A DNA stretch of 45,172 nt from a bacterium UBP14_UBA6098 (GCA_002428525.1 DIWU01000019.1:1-45172); one strand, 5' to 3'; shown: positions 34,174 through 42,709, numbered from the stretch's first letter. Numbers and translations: made by a program. Notes: generated by a model from the sequence alone, not told the origin.

Positions 34174-34260
34174 CGGAGAGGCCGGGATTCGAACCCGGGG
34201 TGCGGTTGCCCGCACAACTGCTTAGCAGGCAGCTGCCTTCAGCCGCTCGGCCACCTCTCC
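34174..34260 (-). tRNA. tRNA-Ser (anticodon GCT)
   Basis: Acceptor arms GGAGAGG and CCTCTCC, a GCTGC/GCAGT anticodon stem with loop CTGCTAA giving anticodon GCT, a long variable arm typical of serine tRNAs (GTGCGGGCAACCGCAC) and the T arm GGTTCGAATCC. No CCA is encoded. The 3' end faces the restriction island. Confidence 0.95.
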
Positions 34261-34389
34261 TGAGAATATTCAAAAAACATTTTCAACTTCAGGTTTTATT
34301 TGCATAAAATAAAATCCCGAAAAACAATAGCTTCTATTGATAATTTTCAAAGATATATTAGCAAATATACCATCAGTCATGCACTCGGC

Positions 34390-34851
34390 TCAGATGCGAA
34401 TCCCCTTGAAAAAATCAGCGATCATAGCCGAGCATTCCTCCTCCATAATGCCGCCGGTCACTCTGATCTCGTGGCGAAACGCCGGTTCGTTCGGCAAATT
34501 GAGCTGAGAAACAACTGCACCGGCAACCGAATCCTTCGCGCCGTAAACCAGACGCTCCACACCGGCTAACATAATAGCCGACATACACATAGGGCATGGC
34601 TCGACAGTGACGTAAACAGTCGTTCCGGTCAGGCGTCGGCTCGAAAGAACAGCTCCGGCGGCCCTAAGCGCGAGGATCTCGGCGTGGGCGGTCGGATCGT
34701 TTCGCGTTTCGCGGAGGTTGTGCGCTCGGGCAATAACAAGGTTGCCCTTGATAATAACGCAACCAACAGGCACCTCGTCCATCTCGGCGGCAATTCTCGC
34801 CTCGTCGATGGCATATCGCATGAAATCGATGTCTTTGTTTTTATCAATCAT
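34390..34851 (-). CDS. tadA: tRNA-specific adenosine deaminase
   Basis: A 153-residue deaminase of the TadA family. The zinc site is H56 with catalytic E58 in DPTAHAEILALR, plus C86 and C89 in VEPCPMCMSAIM. The substrate-binding segment VYGAKDSVAGAVVSQLNLPN also fits. It converts adenosine 34 of tRNA-Arg to inosine in the cytoplasm. It lies upstream of the tRNA-Ser(GCT) gene on the same strand, as in many genomes. Confidence 0.95.
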   Translation of the reverse strand: MIDKNKDIDFMRYAIDEARIAAEMDEVPVGCVIIKGNLVIARAHNLRETRNDPTAHAEILALRAAGAVLSSRRLTGTTVYVTVEPCPMCMSAIMLAGVERLVYGAKDSVAGAVVSQLNLPNEPAFRHEIRVTGGIMEEECSAMIADFFKGIRI

Positions 34852-35226
34852 AAAAAAGAGCCGATCTAATCGATGCCGTCCAAGCCGATGCTATTTCGGG
34901 CACAATATCGGCGACAAACGTCATCGAGTCACTGTTAGCTTTAACCCGCGCCCATCACCCAAAGAACAAAACCCATATTCGGGCGGTTTTCACCTGCTAT
35001 AAAATATGATTGATGGCCGACGAAGTCAATATATTTTGTCAGATTTCTCAGGTGTGTCATCGAAGGTTGTATGAGCTTCCAAATCAAAGTGTTATGATTA
35101 TATTTTAATGAATCGTGCGAGTATAGAAAGTCGAAGCTTAAGCGGGGTAAAGAGTTAGAGCTTGTCGATTTGTATTTCAAAAAACAAACCATAGCGGAAC
35201 CGCCGCGAATCTCGCAATCGACTGGA
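34852..35226. other. Intergenic region without a supported gene
   Basis: About 375 bases between tadA and the DUF4180 gene. A minus-strand open frame at 34941-35291 overlaps the DUF4180 gene in another frame and shows no domain. No hairpin terminator stands out. Confidence 0.5.
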
Positions 35227-35580
35227 CTATTTGACGTAGGCGAGCCATTCGACGGCCTCGGTTTTGTTTTCGAAGAATCGAATCCCGCCACGCCGATCGA
35301 GTTCGGCGATGAAATCGGTGAACATCGATGAACACTTTGTTCCCGGGGCGATTAGAATTGCCGCTTTGACCGGGTATGTGCTGAATTTTTGAAGGATTTC
35401 GCCTGCGATTCGAGTGCTCAGGTCGAAGAAACCCTCCTGTAGGCCCTCTGAATGAATCAACACTCTCTCGGCCTCCTTTTCACAGCAAAAGGCGAAGACA
35501 TCGTTAAGACTATTCAGGTCAACCTTGTCCGAGGGTTCGGTCTCGACGAGGTTTGTCTCATTGTATATAAAAATTTTCAT
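35227..35580 (-). CDS. DUF4180 protein
   Basis: A 117-residue soluble protein. The family pattern is clear: LNDVFAFCCEKEAERVLIHS, then GFFDLSTRIAGEILQKFSTY, then KAAILIAP and FFENKTEAVEWLAYVK. DUF4180 proteins are often next to transcription regulators but their role is unknown. An upstream ATG context (TCATATG) without strong ribosome site is used. Confidence 0.87.
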   Translation of the reverse strand: MKIFIYNETNLVETEPSDKVDLNSLNDVFAFCCEKEAERVLIHSEGLQEGFFDLSTRIAGEILQKFSTYPVKAAILIAPGTKCSSMFTDFIAELDRRGGIRFFENKTEAVEWLAYVK

Positions 35581-35734
35581 ATGAACTCCAAACGGCTGAA
35601 GTGCTTTTCAGCCACAAATAATAACAAGGCTTTTTTTTCAGTTAAACACCGACTCAGCAGGCAAATGTCGAGATATAAGAATTCCCGAGGTTTCCAAGCG
35701 GGACAAACTCAAAGGCCAGAATACCGGAAAAAGA

Positions 35735-35926
35735 CTACTTTTTTTGGGATTCGAGCATTGCCCCGACTGCGGCCCCGAGGGCCATTCCTCCACCGATCCC
35801 AACCACGAAACCGACTCCGATATCGTTCATTGCAGTGCCTATAGCCACGCCACCTCCGGCGCCAAGCGCAAGCCCGACCGATATGCCCAAAGCGAGCATG
35901 GGGTTATTAGTTTTTTTATCACTCAT
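35735..35926 (-). CDS. Small glycine-zipper membrane protein
   Basis: A 63-residue protein with two hydrophobic segments full of Gly at regular spacing (LALGISVGLALGAGGGVAIG and VGFVVGIGGGMALGAAVGAM) and short charged ends (MSDKKTNN, ESQKK). This is the glycine-zipper pattern of small membrane proteins. AGGA precedes the ATG. It stands alone. Confidence 0.78.
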   Translation of the reverse strand: MSDKKTNNPMLALGISVGLALGAGGGVAIGTAMNDIGVGFVVGIGGGMALGAAVGAMLESQKK

Positions 35927-35940
35927 TTCGAGTTCCTATG

Positions 35941-36208
35941 AATTAACGATACGATATCTCATAATTAAGCCGATCCGATAAGAATAAGCATTCTACCCAC
36001 CGGCAGATACACTGTGTTAAAACTCCGATCGAGAATAAACACGAGCGCATTCAAAACTATCAACACAAAGTGAAAATCGCAAATATACATTCAAAACCCT
36101 TTTCACAATCCCACAAATATAGGTGTAAAAATATACATAATGCACATTAAATGCAATAGAAAAAGTTAAGCGGAAGGTTGAGGCGGGTTCCAGCAGATCT
36201 GAGATCGG
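35941..36208. other. AT-rich intergenic region
   Basis: About 270 bases upstream of the glycine-zipper gene and downstream of the thioredoxin-CcdA gene. AT-rich, with no clear hairpin or promoter boxes that I trust. Confidence 0.5.
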
Positions 36209-37747
36209 CTAAAGGATAGTTCTGAGCATGAAGAAAGCCATCGTGAAGAAGATGCACGCTGTCAGGAGCTTGATGATCGGGGTGTTCTTTTTGAGGAATT
36301 TCGTCAATTGCTCGCTCGTCGTGCCGAAGAAGACCACGGCAAAAACAACGGCTAATGGGACAATGAACATCAGATTATACAAGGTTAAAAAAAGGTAAGC
36401 CTTGGCCTTAAGGCCCGGCGCGCCCATGACATAGATGATCGTCGGGAGGTAAACCTGCCCGGTGCATGCCAATTCGAGCACACTGACAAGAAATCCGGTC
36501 GATATCGCCGCGATTACGGTATTTCGCTGAGCGCGAGGCTGGTTTTCCGCGATGATAACATTATGTATCCTGCTTTTCAGGTTGTCGGGGAGCTGAAGTA
36601 GCATGTCTCCGTAGTTGCCTTTCAAGCTCCGGAAGAAATCGTATATCGATATAATTCCGAGCACCACGACAAGAACGCCCGTGATAATGTAAACCCATCT
36701 TGCGAAGGTCTGTAGGAAAGGCAGTGCCTGCAAAAACCTCAAGAACCCGGCGCCGACCAATAGATAGGTGAAAAACACCGACAGCGTGAAAGAAACACCC
36801 ACCCAAAAGATCTCGCGCCGCTTTCTCTTGACGACGGTCAGGAAGGTGATGAAGAAGATAATCGCTCCGAAGGCGCAGGGATTTAGGCCGTCTAAAAGGC
36901 CAGCCGCAATAACCGGCGCGATCTCGAACTTGCGGAAACGATCCACGATAAACTTGTCTGCGGCCTCGAGCTCGTCTTCGGAAAAAACCCAAACAGTGTC
37001 GCCGTCGGGGATAGTCTCGAGCCGCGAGATCGCTGAATCTAAGGCGTGAAAGCTGATCGCGTCTGTGATGAAGGCCGTATCGGCGAGAAAAACCGCCGGC
37101 GTCGCGAGGTGCAATTTTTCCTCGACCCCCAAACGAATTGCAAGAGCCTCGGCGTATTGCTTTGCGGTCTTGTCCTCGACATCCCAGTCTTTAACGACGA
37201 GCGTCGTATGCCGTTTCTTAAGGAGCTGAATATCATAGGTCACTCGATCGCAATGCTGGCATCCGCGCTCCCAGAAGAAGGCCATGAACACGGGGTATTT
37301 CTTATCGACCTCGATTTCGGCGATGGAATCGTGGGTTTCCGGGGCCGCGAGGCTCGAATCGATGGCCACCGAATGCGCGGTCTGCGCCGAAGGACTCGGT
37401 TTTCCACCGGCCATGAGCTTATTCAAATACGGCGTGAAGTCCTCTGTCCCGCTGAAAACGCTGTCGCCGAGGAAAACGACCGGAATCTCGTTGCCGGTTC
37501 TGCCGAAAAGCTCCTCCATCTCGATGAGCTTTTCATAGTTCGCCATATTGTCCTCGATCTCGAATTCGACGACCTTCAGCGATTCGGCATACTTTTTTTG
37601 CATAGGTTCGAGTTTTTTTTCGCGAACCTCGGCGCAGTGCTCACAGCTTTTTGAATAGAAAAAATGCAAAATGACACCTTCGTCCGCAAAAACGGGCGAA
37701 AGTGTCAAAACCGCGAGGGTGATTATTCTAAGGAGTTTGCTCAACAA
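36209..37747 (-). CDS. Double-thioredoxin fused to a CcdA/DsbD-like membrane domain
   Basis: A 512-residue protein. After a signal sequence come two thioredoxin-like domains, with active sites CEHC (C35, C38) and CQHC (C163, C166), both exposed outside the cytoplasm. The C-terminal half has about six membrane helices of the CcdA/DsbD type, with the membrane cysteines in LLDGLNPCAFGAIIFF and LELACTGQVYLPTI. It should carry reducing power from the cytoplasm across the membrane. Unlike DsbD, both thioredoxin domains precede the membrane part. It is the last gene of a three-gene operon with lpd and DUF1573, 12 bases after the latter. Confidence 0.88.
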   Translation of the reverse strand: MLSKLLRIITLAVLTLSPVFADEGVILHFFYSKSCEHCAEVREKKLEPMQKKYAESLKVVEFEIEDNMANYEKLIEMEELFGRTGNEIPVVFLGDSVFSGTEDFTPYLNKLMAGGKPSPSAQTAHSVAIDSSLAAPETHDSIAEIEVDKKYPVFMAFFWERGCQHCDRVTYDIQLLKKRHTTLVVKDWDVEDKTAKQYAEALAIRLGVEEKLHLATPAVFLADTAFITDAISFHALDSAISRLETIPDGDTVWVFSEDELEAADKFIVDRFRKFEIAPVIAAGLLDGLNPCAFGAIIFFITFLTVVKRKRREIFWVGVSFTLSVFFTYLLVGAGFLRFLQALPFLQTFARWVYIITGVLVVVLGIISIYDFFRSLKGNYGDMLLQLPDNLKSRIHNVIIAENQPRAQRNTVIAAISTGFLVSVLELACTGQVYLPTIIYVMGAPGLKAKAYLFLTLYNLMFIVPLAVVFAVVFFGTTSEQLTKFLKKNTPIIKLLTACIFFTMAFFMLRTIL

Positions 37748-37759
37748 ATATAGCTAAAC

Positions 37760-38527
37760 CTATTTCGGCCCGGAACCCATAATCGGGATTGTGAACCTCG
37801 ATGGGTTCTCGCCGGTGGCATCGACGGTGAAAGAGGCCTTGATGTGATTGGCCGCATAGTCGTAATCCGGGCGCAATTCGACTTCGATAGTGGTTTTCTT
37901 GCCGGGCTTCAGCTCAGTCTCTTTGATTTTCGGCTTCTGGATGACGTCGGCTGTATAATCCACAATTTCGAGCTTGAAGTTATTATTGCTCTTGTTTTGA
38001 ACGGTGAACACCATCGTTTTGGGCGGTTTCTCGCCCTGTTTTATATCGAGGCCGAACGGCTCGATCTTGAACGGAAGGCCTATCGTATCCATATTCGCAA
38101 CGATTGTCACACGGATACTGCGGTTGATGAGGTCGTTCGAGTTGATTATCGTGCCCTTCGAGGTCTGATATTTGTATCTTGTGCTGTTGAAGATAACTGT
38201 CGCTTCAGTCTCCTCGCCGGGGGCAAGTTCGCTCTTCTTGAGCGGCGCGCTGGTGCAACCACAGGTAGTGCGAAGCCTTTCGATCAGGAGGTTTGCCTCG
38301 CCCTCGTTTTTAATGACGAAGGGGTGAACGAGATAGAAGCCCTCCGGCGAAAACCCGAAATCGAAATTCTGTTCGGGAACAACGATTTTTGGTTGAGGGC
38401 CGACCGGCTGAATGGAATCCTGCGATTCGGCCGAGGTAACAGCCTCGTTTTCCTGAGCGAAGGCAGTTCCAAGTGCCGCCAACAGGAGAAGGCAGACGAG
38501 AATCGGAATTTGCAGTGTCTTTTCCAT
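37760..38527 (-). CDS. Secreted DUF1573 protein
   Basis: A 255-residue protein with signal peptide (MEKTLQIPILVCLLLLAALG). A DUF1573 domain lies at about 50-145 (VVPEQNFDFGFSPEG, then IKNEGEANLLIERLRTTCGC and TSAPLKKSELAPGEE); the CGCT cysteines are the family hallmark. A second Ig-like domain follows. It is an extracytoplasmic protein, possibly a substrate or partner of the thiol-redox protein encoded next. The gene begins 19 bases after the lpd stop. Confidence 0.88.
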   Translation of the reverse strand: MEKTLQIPILVCLLLLAALGTAFAQENEAVTSAESQDSIQPVGPQPKIVVPEQNFDFGFSPEGFYLVHPFVIKNEGEANLLIERLRTTCGCTSAPLKKSELAPGEETEATVIFNSTRYKYQTSKGTIINSNDLINRSIRVTIVANMDTIGLPFKIEPFGLDIKQGEKPPKTMVFTVQNKSNNNFKLEIVDYTADVIQKPKIKETELKPGKKTTIEVELRPDYDYAANHIKASFTVDATGENPSRFTIPIMGSGPK

Positions 38528-38546
38528 CGAAACCTCGATTTCCTAA

Positions 38547-39908
38547 CTAAATGTGAATAGCCTCTCCGATACTATCTAACGCGGATTCCTTGAGAATCTC
38601 GCCGAAGGTCGGATGGGCCACGATTGTTTCCTTCCAATCGTCAACGGTCAGCTTTCTCGCAACGGCTAATCCCGCCGCGCAAACCATCTCCGAAGCATGT
38701 TTTCCCGCAATATGTATGCCAACGATCACTCCAGATTTATCTGTGACCACTTTTGAAAAACCATCGGCCGCGGAGGCGGTTTTAGCCCGACCGCTGGCTT
38801 GATACGGGAACCTGCCGATATTGACCTCGCCAAACCGAGCCTTTGCCTGCGGTTCGGTAAGCCCGACAGTTCCGACCTCGATCGCTGTGAAGAAGGCCCC
38901 CGGAACCGCATCGAGGTTCATATGGTGATTAGCTCCGAGCATGTTTTCCACCGCGGCCTCGCCCATAGCGCTCGCCCAATGGGCCAAGAATGGCGCGCCG
39001 CAGACATCTCCGGCCCCCCAAACCCCATCACCCGCTCTGCAACTCTCATCGACGACAAGCCTGCCGCGGTCGAGCTTAGCAATAATCTCAGCGCCGATTG
39101 GCGGAGTCGGCATTCGGCCGACTGCACCGAGTATCTCTTCGGCCTCGAAACGCTCTGCGCCCGAAAAAGCAAAAACACCCTCCGAGGTTCTCTCAATCCG
39201 CTGAATACCGACGCCGGTTCTTATCGAAACGCCTTGCCTTGCAAGGGTTTTAGTCACGATATCCACTATATCGGGATCGATTCCGGGTAGCAGGCCGTCG
39301 AGCACCTCGACAATTGTCACCTTGCATCCGAATGTCGAGAAGATATGCGCGAATTCGCAACCGATCACTCCGCCGCCAATGATTAGTAGGCTCGCAGGGA
39401 CACGCTCGGCTGAAAGCGCTTCGGTATTCGACCAGACACCGGAGCCTTGCCATCCCTCGATGGGAATTGACCTTGGCGCAGAGCCTGTCGCGATGAGGAT
39501 TTCATCGCATAAAACCCGCGAAACCTCCGCGTTCGAATGCTTGACAAAAACCTCCCCTTTGCCAATTATTTCACCGGTTCCGGCCAGAACCTCGATCTGG
39601 TTCTTTTTCATCAGAAACCCAATCCCCGCGACGAGCTTCTTAACGATTAAATCCTTTTTCCGCAGTATTCTGAGCCAATCGAAGGAAAACTCGCCCTCCA
39701 AGATTTTATCGGCTTTGGCATCGTTAATTTCTTTCGTAATTTCAGCATAATGATAGTATGTTTTCGTGGGAATACATCCGACATTAGTGCAAACACCACC
39801 GAGGTTTGCGGACTCGACGAGCGTCACCGAAGCGCCGAGCTGTGCCGCACGAATCGCCGCGACATAACCGGCCGGCCCGCCGCCTAAAATAGCAATCTTT
39901 TTCGCCAT
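38547..39908 (-). CDS. lpd: Dihydrolipoamide dehydrogenase family flavoprotein
   Basis: A 453-residue pyridine nucleotide-disulfide oxidoreductase. FAD motif IAILGGGPAGYVAA at the N-terminus, redox-active C40 and C45 in GGVCTNVGCIPTK, NAD motif LLIIGGGVIGCEFA, second FAD motif GVWGAGDVCG, and the catalytic His in AHPTFGEIL near the end. It oxidises dihydrolipoamide with NAD+, or serves another disulfide substrate. No dehydrogenase E1/E2 or glycine-cleavage genes are near; instead it shares an operon with an exported DUF1573 and a transmembrane thiol-redox protein. This suggests a dedicated electron source for envelope disulfide chemistry, which is inference. Confidence 0.9.
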   Translation of the reverse strand: MAKKIAILGGGPAGYVAAIRAAQLGASVTLVESANLGGVCTNVGCIPTKTYYHYAEITKEINDAKADKILEGEFSFDWLRILRKKDLIVKKLVAGIGFLMKKNQIEVLAGTGEIIGKGEVFVKHSNAEVSRVLCDEILIATGSAPRSIPIEGWQGSGVWSNTEALSAERVPASLLIIGGGVIGCEFAHIFSTFGCKVTIVEVLDGLLPGIDPDIVDIVTKTLARQGVSIRTGVGIQRIERTSEGVFAFSGAERFEAEEILGAVGRMPTPPIGAEIIAKLDRGRLVVDESCRAGDGVWGAGDVCGAPFLAHWASAMGEAAVENMLGANHHMNLDAVPGAFFTAIEVGTVGLTEPQAKARFGEVNIGRFPYQASGRAKTASAADGFSKVVTDKSGVIVGIHIAGKHASEMVCAAGLAVARKLTVDDWKETIVAHPTFGEILKESALDSIGEAIHI

Positions 39909-39941
39909 ATCAGCCTCTTTCTTTATAAATATTGATTTATG

Positions 39942-39970
39942 ATTTTAGGGAAAACCGCCTTTAAAGTCAA
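39942..39970 (-). promoter_or_regulatory. Promoter of the lpd operon
   Basis: On the minus strand TTGACT (39970-39965), a 17-bp spacer and TAAAAT (39947-39942), 34 bases before the ATG at 39908. Confidence 0.75.
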
Positions 39971-40026
39971 CACGAATCACGATGCATATTCATAAGCGGA
40001 GACATTCTCGAGCGGAAAAAATTGGC

Positions 40027-40055
40027 TTGCATATGGGAGGCTGGATATTTATATT
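40027..40055 (+). promoter_or_regulatory. Promoter of tRNA-Ser(GGA)
   Basis: TTGCAT at 40027-40032, a 17-bp spacer and TATATT at 40050-40055, about 38 bases before the mature tRNA start. Confidence 0.6.
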
Positions 40056-40093
40056 TTGCACGCTTTTTCGACCATCAATCGATTTTGATTTTA

Positions 40094-40182
40094 GGAGAGG
40101 TGTCCGAGCTGGCCGAAGGAGCACGACTGGAAATCGTGTGCACCCTAAACCGGTGCCCCGGGTTCGAATCCCGGCCTCTCCG
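40094..40182 (+). tRNA. tRNA-Ser (anticodon GGA)
   Basis: Acceptor arms GGAGAGG and CCTCTCC, anticodon stem CACGA/TCGTG with loop CTGGAAA giving GGA, a long variable arm (GTGCACCCTAAACCGGTGC) and T arm GGTTCGAATCC. No CCA is encoded. Confidence 0.95.
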
Positions 40183-40193
40183 TGAATTCCTTA

Positions 40194-40227
40194 AACGCCC
40201 GATTCATAACGAATCGGGCGTTTTTTT
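40194..40227 (+). terminator. Terminator of tRNA-Ser(GGA)
   Basis: AACGCCCGATTC, loop ATAAC, GAATCGGGCGTT, then seven T in all. A 12-bp perfect stem. Confidence 0.93.
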
Positions 40228-40240
40228 ATGCTTTCCGCGC

Positions 40241-40450
40241 CGGTGGTTGAGGGTTCCGAGCCGGTGGTCGAGGGTTCCGAGCAAATTATTATTGCCTCTC
40301 ATCAAATAGTAATTGCTTCCGATCAAGGATGCATTGGCTCCGCGCAAGTGGATAGCTGTTCCGCGCTAGTGGTCAAGCGTTCCGCGCCGGTGGTTGATCG
40401 CTCCGAGCCGGTGGTTGATTGCTCCGAGCCGATCGAAAAATTCCGCGTCG
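40241..40450 (-). repeat. 21-bp degenerate tandem array E, about 10 units
   Basis: On the plus strand units read CGGTGGTTGATCGCTCCGAG plus one base, with three diverged units in the middle (40283-40345). On the minus strand the block GGAGCAATCAA matches GAGCAATCAA of array D. It starts 14 bases after the tRNA terminator and supplies the last codons of the decayed propeller gene (GSERSTT-type heptads). Confidence 0.85.
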
Positions 40451-41765
40451 AGGCATAGCCCCAAGGGTTCCAATTCCCGAGCGGGTTAAGACCCAAGCCG
40501 TCCCATTCGAACAGATATAGCCCCGCGTCCTTACAGGTTAACGCTATAAACCCCTCTCCCCTTCCAATACCTGTCGGGTTTGCGGCGGTGGCTATCGAGG
40601 CAAGCTGAATTAGCGAGTCGCCGCAAAACCTCATGATTCTAAGCGAATCAGGAAACAGCACGAAAAGGGTTTCGGCGGAGCACTGAACCTCGATGGGATC
40701 CGTGTTGTCGAAGAAATGAAAACGCGCGAAGGCTCCGGGGATATCGGCCGGACTAATGAAATTCAACCCGTCGTCGTAAATCGGCAGGACGAAGAAGGTG
40801 TCCGAGTCCGTTTTGAGAACAGAAACCGAAAGACAATTGTGCGTTTCGCCAAAGACTAGCGGCACAACGAAAGAATCGATGGGAGCGATCTCCCCTCCGC
40901 GCCACCAAGGTGCAAGGTTGTGAAAAACGTAACAATTCGAACGGGCAACACAGAGGATCGCATCCAGAAAGCCCAGATCGTGAGTGAATTGACCGGTAAT
41001 TCTACTAATACTCAACGGATTGGCCTTGTCGCGAACATCGAAGATACCGAGGCCGTAGCCCTCCATCGCGACAAAAAGCGTATCGCCGCAGTAAAGATGG
41101 GAATGCTGGCCCCAACCTCCGGTGGGGTATGTTCGAATCGTGTCGAGTCGGCTCGAAAAATCCGCGATACTCGTCCACCAAACACCGAGCCACTCCGAGG
41201 CTGTCGCAAGCGCCGGTAGTTCGTCATGGAGGGCGACATCGAAAAACCATAGCCCGGGCACGAAATGTCCGATGATCGGCATCGAGTCCGGAAGAGGTGT
41301 CCCATCAATAGCGGGGCAGTCCGTCCAGATTGACTCCGGTAGCGAATGCTAATATATTGCGGCCATCGTGGCAAGAAAAATAGTGTCGTTTCGCGATGCC
41401 ATTTTCATCATGAATGTCTGCGCGAGCCCTCCGGGGACTCCGCTGAACTTATATCCTGCGGCCAATGTCAACGAATCGCCATCATGCCTGAGCGCGTAGA
41501 AGTCGCCGTCCGAACCGAGGTTCGGGCTTCCACCGAGGACATAAAGGATGTAGTCGCGAAGGTCGGCAAACTGGACATCGACAATATAGCTAAGCCTGCT
41601 CGAGTCGAACTGCGCGATTTGGTTGAAAGCTCCGCCGGAACGGTCATAGATCTCGACAAAGTCGTTCAGAAAGCCCCTGCGCGCAACCGCGACGAGATTA
41701 TCCCGAATATCGAGCCCGCTAACCGTCATCCCGGCGAGGTATTCAGCCGCTACAAGGGGAGGGTC
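40323..41765 (-). pseudogene. Decayed secreted propeller-like gene with in-frame amber stop
   Basis: Two open stretches, 41765-41349 and 41348-40323, lie in one frame and are split only by a TAG at 41351-41349 (residues AAIY before, HSLPESIWTD after). The text is propeller-like (GLDIRDNLVAVARRGFLNDF; GYGLGIFDVRDKANPLSISR), close in style to the gene at the left edge. The 5' end is missing: the frame runs into a palindrome at 41757-41776 with a TGA. The 3' end runs into the 21-bp array E. No signal peptide remains. Readthrough or a sequencing error at the amber codon is possible, but damage at both ends favours a pseudogene. Confidence 0.75.
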
Positions 41766-41797
41766 TCAGACCCTCCCGCACCCGCGACATAGTGCCA

Positions 41798-41911
41798 ACC
41801 TCGACCACCATCTTCCGCGGCCCGACATGCGCGGGCATCACCCCCGAGATAGCCCTGACCAACGAACTCAAACCGGAAAAACATCACTCATGGCTCGAAA
41901 TTAACACTTGA
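41798..41911 (+). pseudogene. 3' remnant of a second PD-(D/E)xK nuclease gene
   Basis: The plus strand reads TSTTIFRGPTCAGITPEIAL then TNELKPEKHHSWLEINT and a stop. It aligns with the end of the nuclease at 13933-15326 (VFRGPKSATTAPREITLTNE and following). The upstream part of the gene is gone, replaced by the palindrome at 41757-41776 and the decayed propeller gene on the other strand. Confidence 0.75.
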
Positions 41912-41936
41912 CACCGACGAAACCGCGCCTTATCTT
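41908..41936 (+). promoter_or_regulatory. Promoter upstream of the 42104 gene
   Basis: TTGACA at 41908-41913 overlaps the stop codon of the nuclease remnant; a 17-bp spacer and TATCTT at 41931-41936 follow. The leader would be about 160 bases and contains two very short open frames, 41983-42015 (MNTTNTTTAR) and 42032-42067 (MKETKQQHHSS), the second after an AAGGAGAAG site. Confidence 0.55.
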
Positions 41937-42103
41937 GAATACAAGGCGAAACAAAGAAAGGCAAAACTCAAACATAACGCCGATGAACACAACCAACACC
42001 ACAACCGCCCGATAGGGAGAAGGAGAAGAAGATGAAAGAAACAAAACAGCAACATCACAGCAGTTAAGTCGAATCAACATTATTTTTGAACAGGAGGTCT
42101 AAA

Positions 42104-42538
42104 ATGCCTAATGATTTACTGTTATTTCACGGGTTCACATGGCTATTGTTTATAATGCTGGTGTTTTACATGGTCACTGTCCTTCGTAAGCCGCCGAAAA
42201 AGAAGCCTCGCTACATCGAGTCTTTCGAGGTCGAAGCGCCGCCGGAGGTGATACTCGAGGCCATTGCCTATTTCGGGATGAAGAAAAATATGGACATCGA
42301 TTTCTTCGACGAAAACGAACGCAGAATTACCCTCGGCGACAGGTTAAATTTATTCAGCGGCGCCTTCTTCTATCCGATATATCTCACAACCGAGGAAAAC
42401 GGCGCGACTCTGGTCGAGGTGGGCGTCAAGGGCAAGGCATCGATAACCGGCTCGGCCGCGTTCCGCTATCGCGACAAGGTCGTGCAGGGAATCAAGGCGG
42501 CGATTTTTATGAAAAGCCACTCCCGTGGCTTAGTGTAG
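42104..42538 (+). CDS. Single-span membrane-anchored protein, unknown function
   Basis: A 144-residue protein. A membrane helix at about 8-30 (HGFTWLLFIMLVFYMVTVL) is followed by a basic stretch (RKPPKKKPRY) and a cytoplasmic alpha/beta domain of about 100 residues (SFEVEAPPEVILEAIAYFGM, ENGATLVEVGVKGKASITGS) that may fold like a START or polyketide-cyclase module. AGGAGG at 42092-42097 decides the start; the frame is open further upstream but without a start site of quality. No family recognised. Confidence 0.72.
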   Translation: MPNDLLLFHGFTWLLFIMLVFYMVTVLRKPPKKKPRYIESFEVEAPPEVILEAIAYFGMKKNMDIDFFDENERRITLGDRLNLFSGAFFYPIYLTTEENGATLVEVGVKGKASITGSAAFRYRDKVVQGIKAAIFMKSHSRGLV

Positions 42539-42658
42539 CTTGATGATAAAGAGCGTTTTCTCAAGAATTGGGGTGTTACAATAATCGTGAATGACGCATT
42601 GAAGAGGAAAAAAGGTGCGGTGCCTGCCGGGCTTCGATACGGCTTTGGCTTCGCTCAG

Positions 42659-42709
42659 CCACCGGTCGTTGAGCGGCGGTCGCCGAGCGGAGTCGAGGCG
42701 AGCCGAAAC
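42659..42709. repeat. Dispersed repeat, inverted copy of 1286-1335
   Basis: CCACCGGTCGTTGAGCGGCG and GAGCGGAGTCGAGGC match the reverse complement of the element in the M1 gene. It lies in a GC-rich stretch (42540-43000) that has open frames but no supported gene. Confidence 0.75.

Noticed and set aside
34941..35291. 116-residue frame between tadA and DUF4180
   Set aside because: It overlaps the DUF4180 gene in another frame and lacks a start site and any family resemblance.
40228..40458. 76-residue open frame made of SAPVVEG/SEPVVDC heptads
   Set aside because: It consists entirely of array E; no ribosome site; the other strand is also open.
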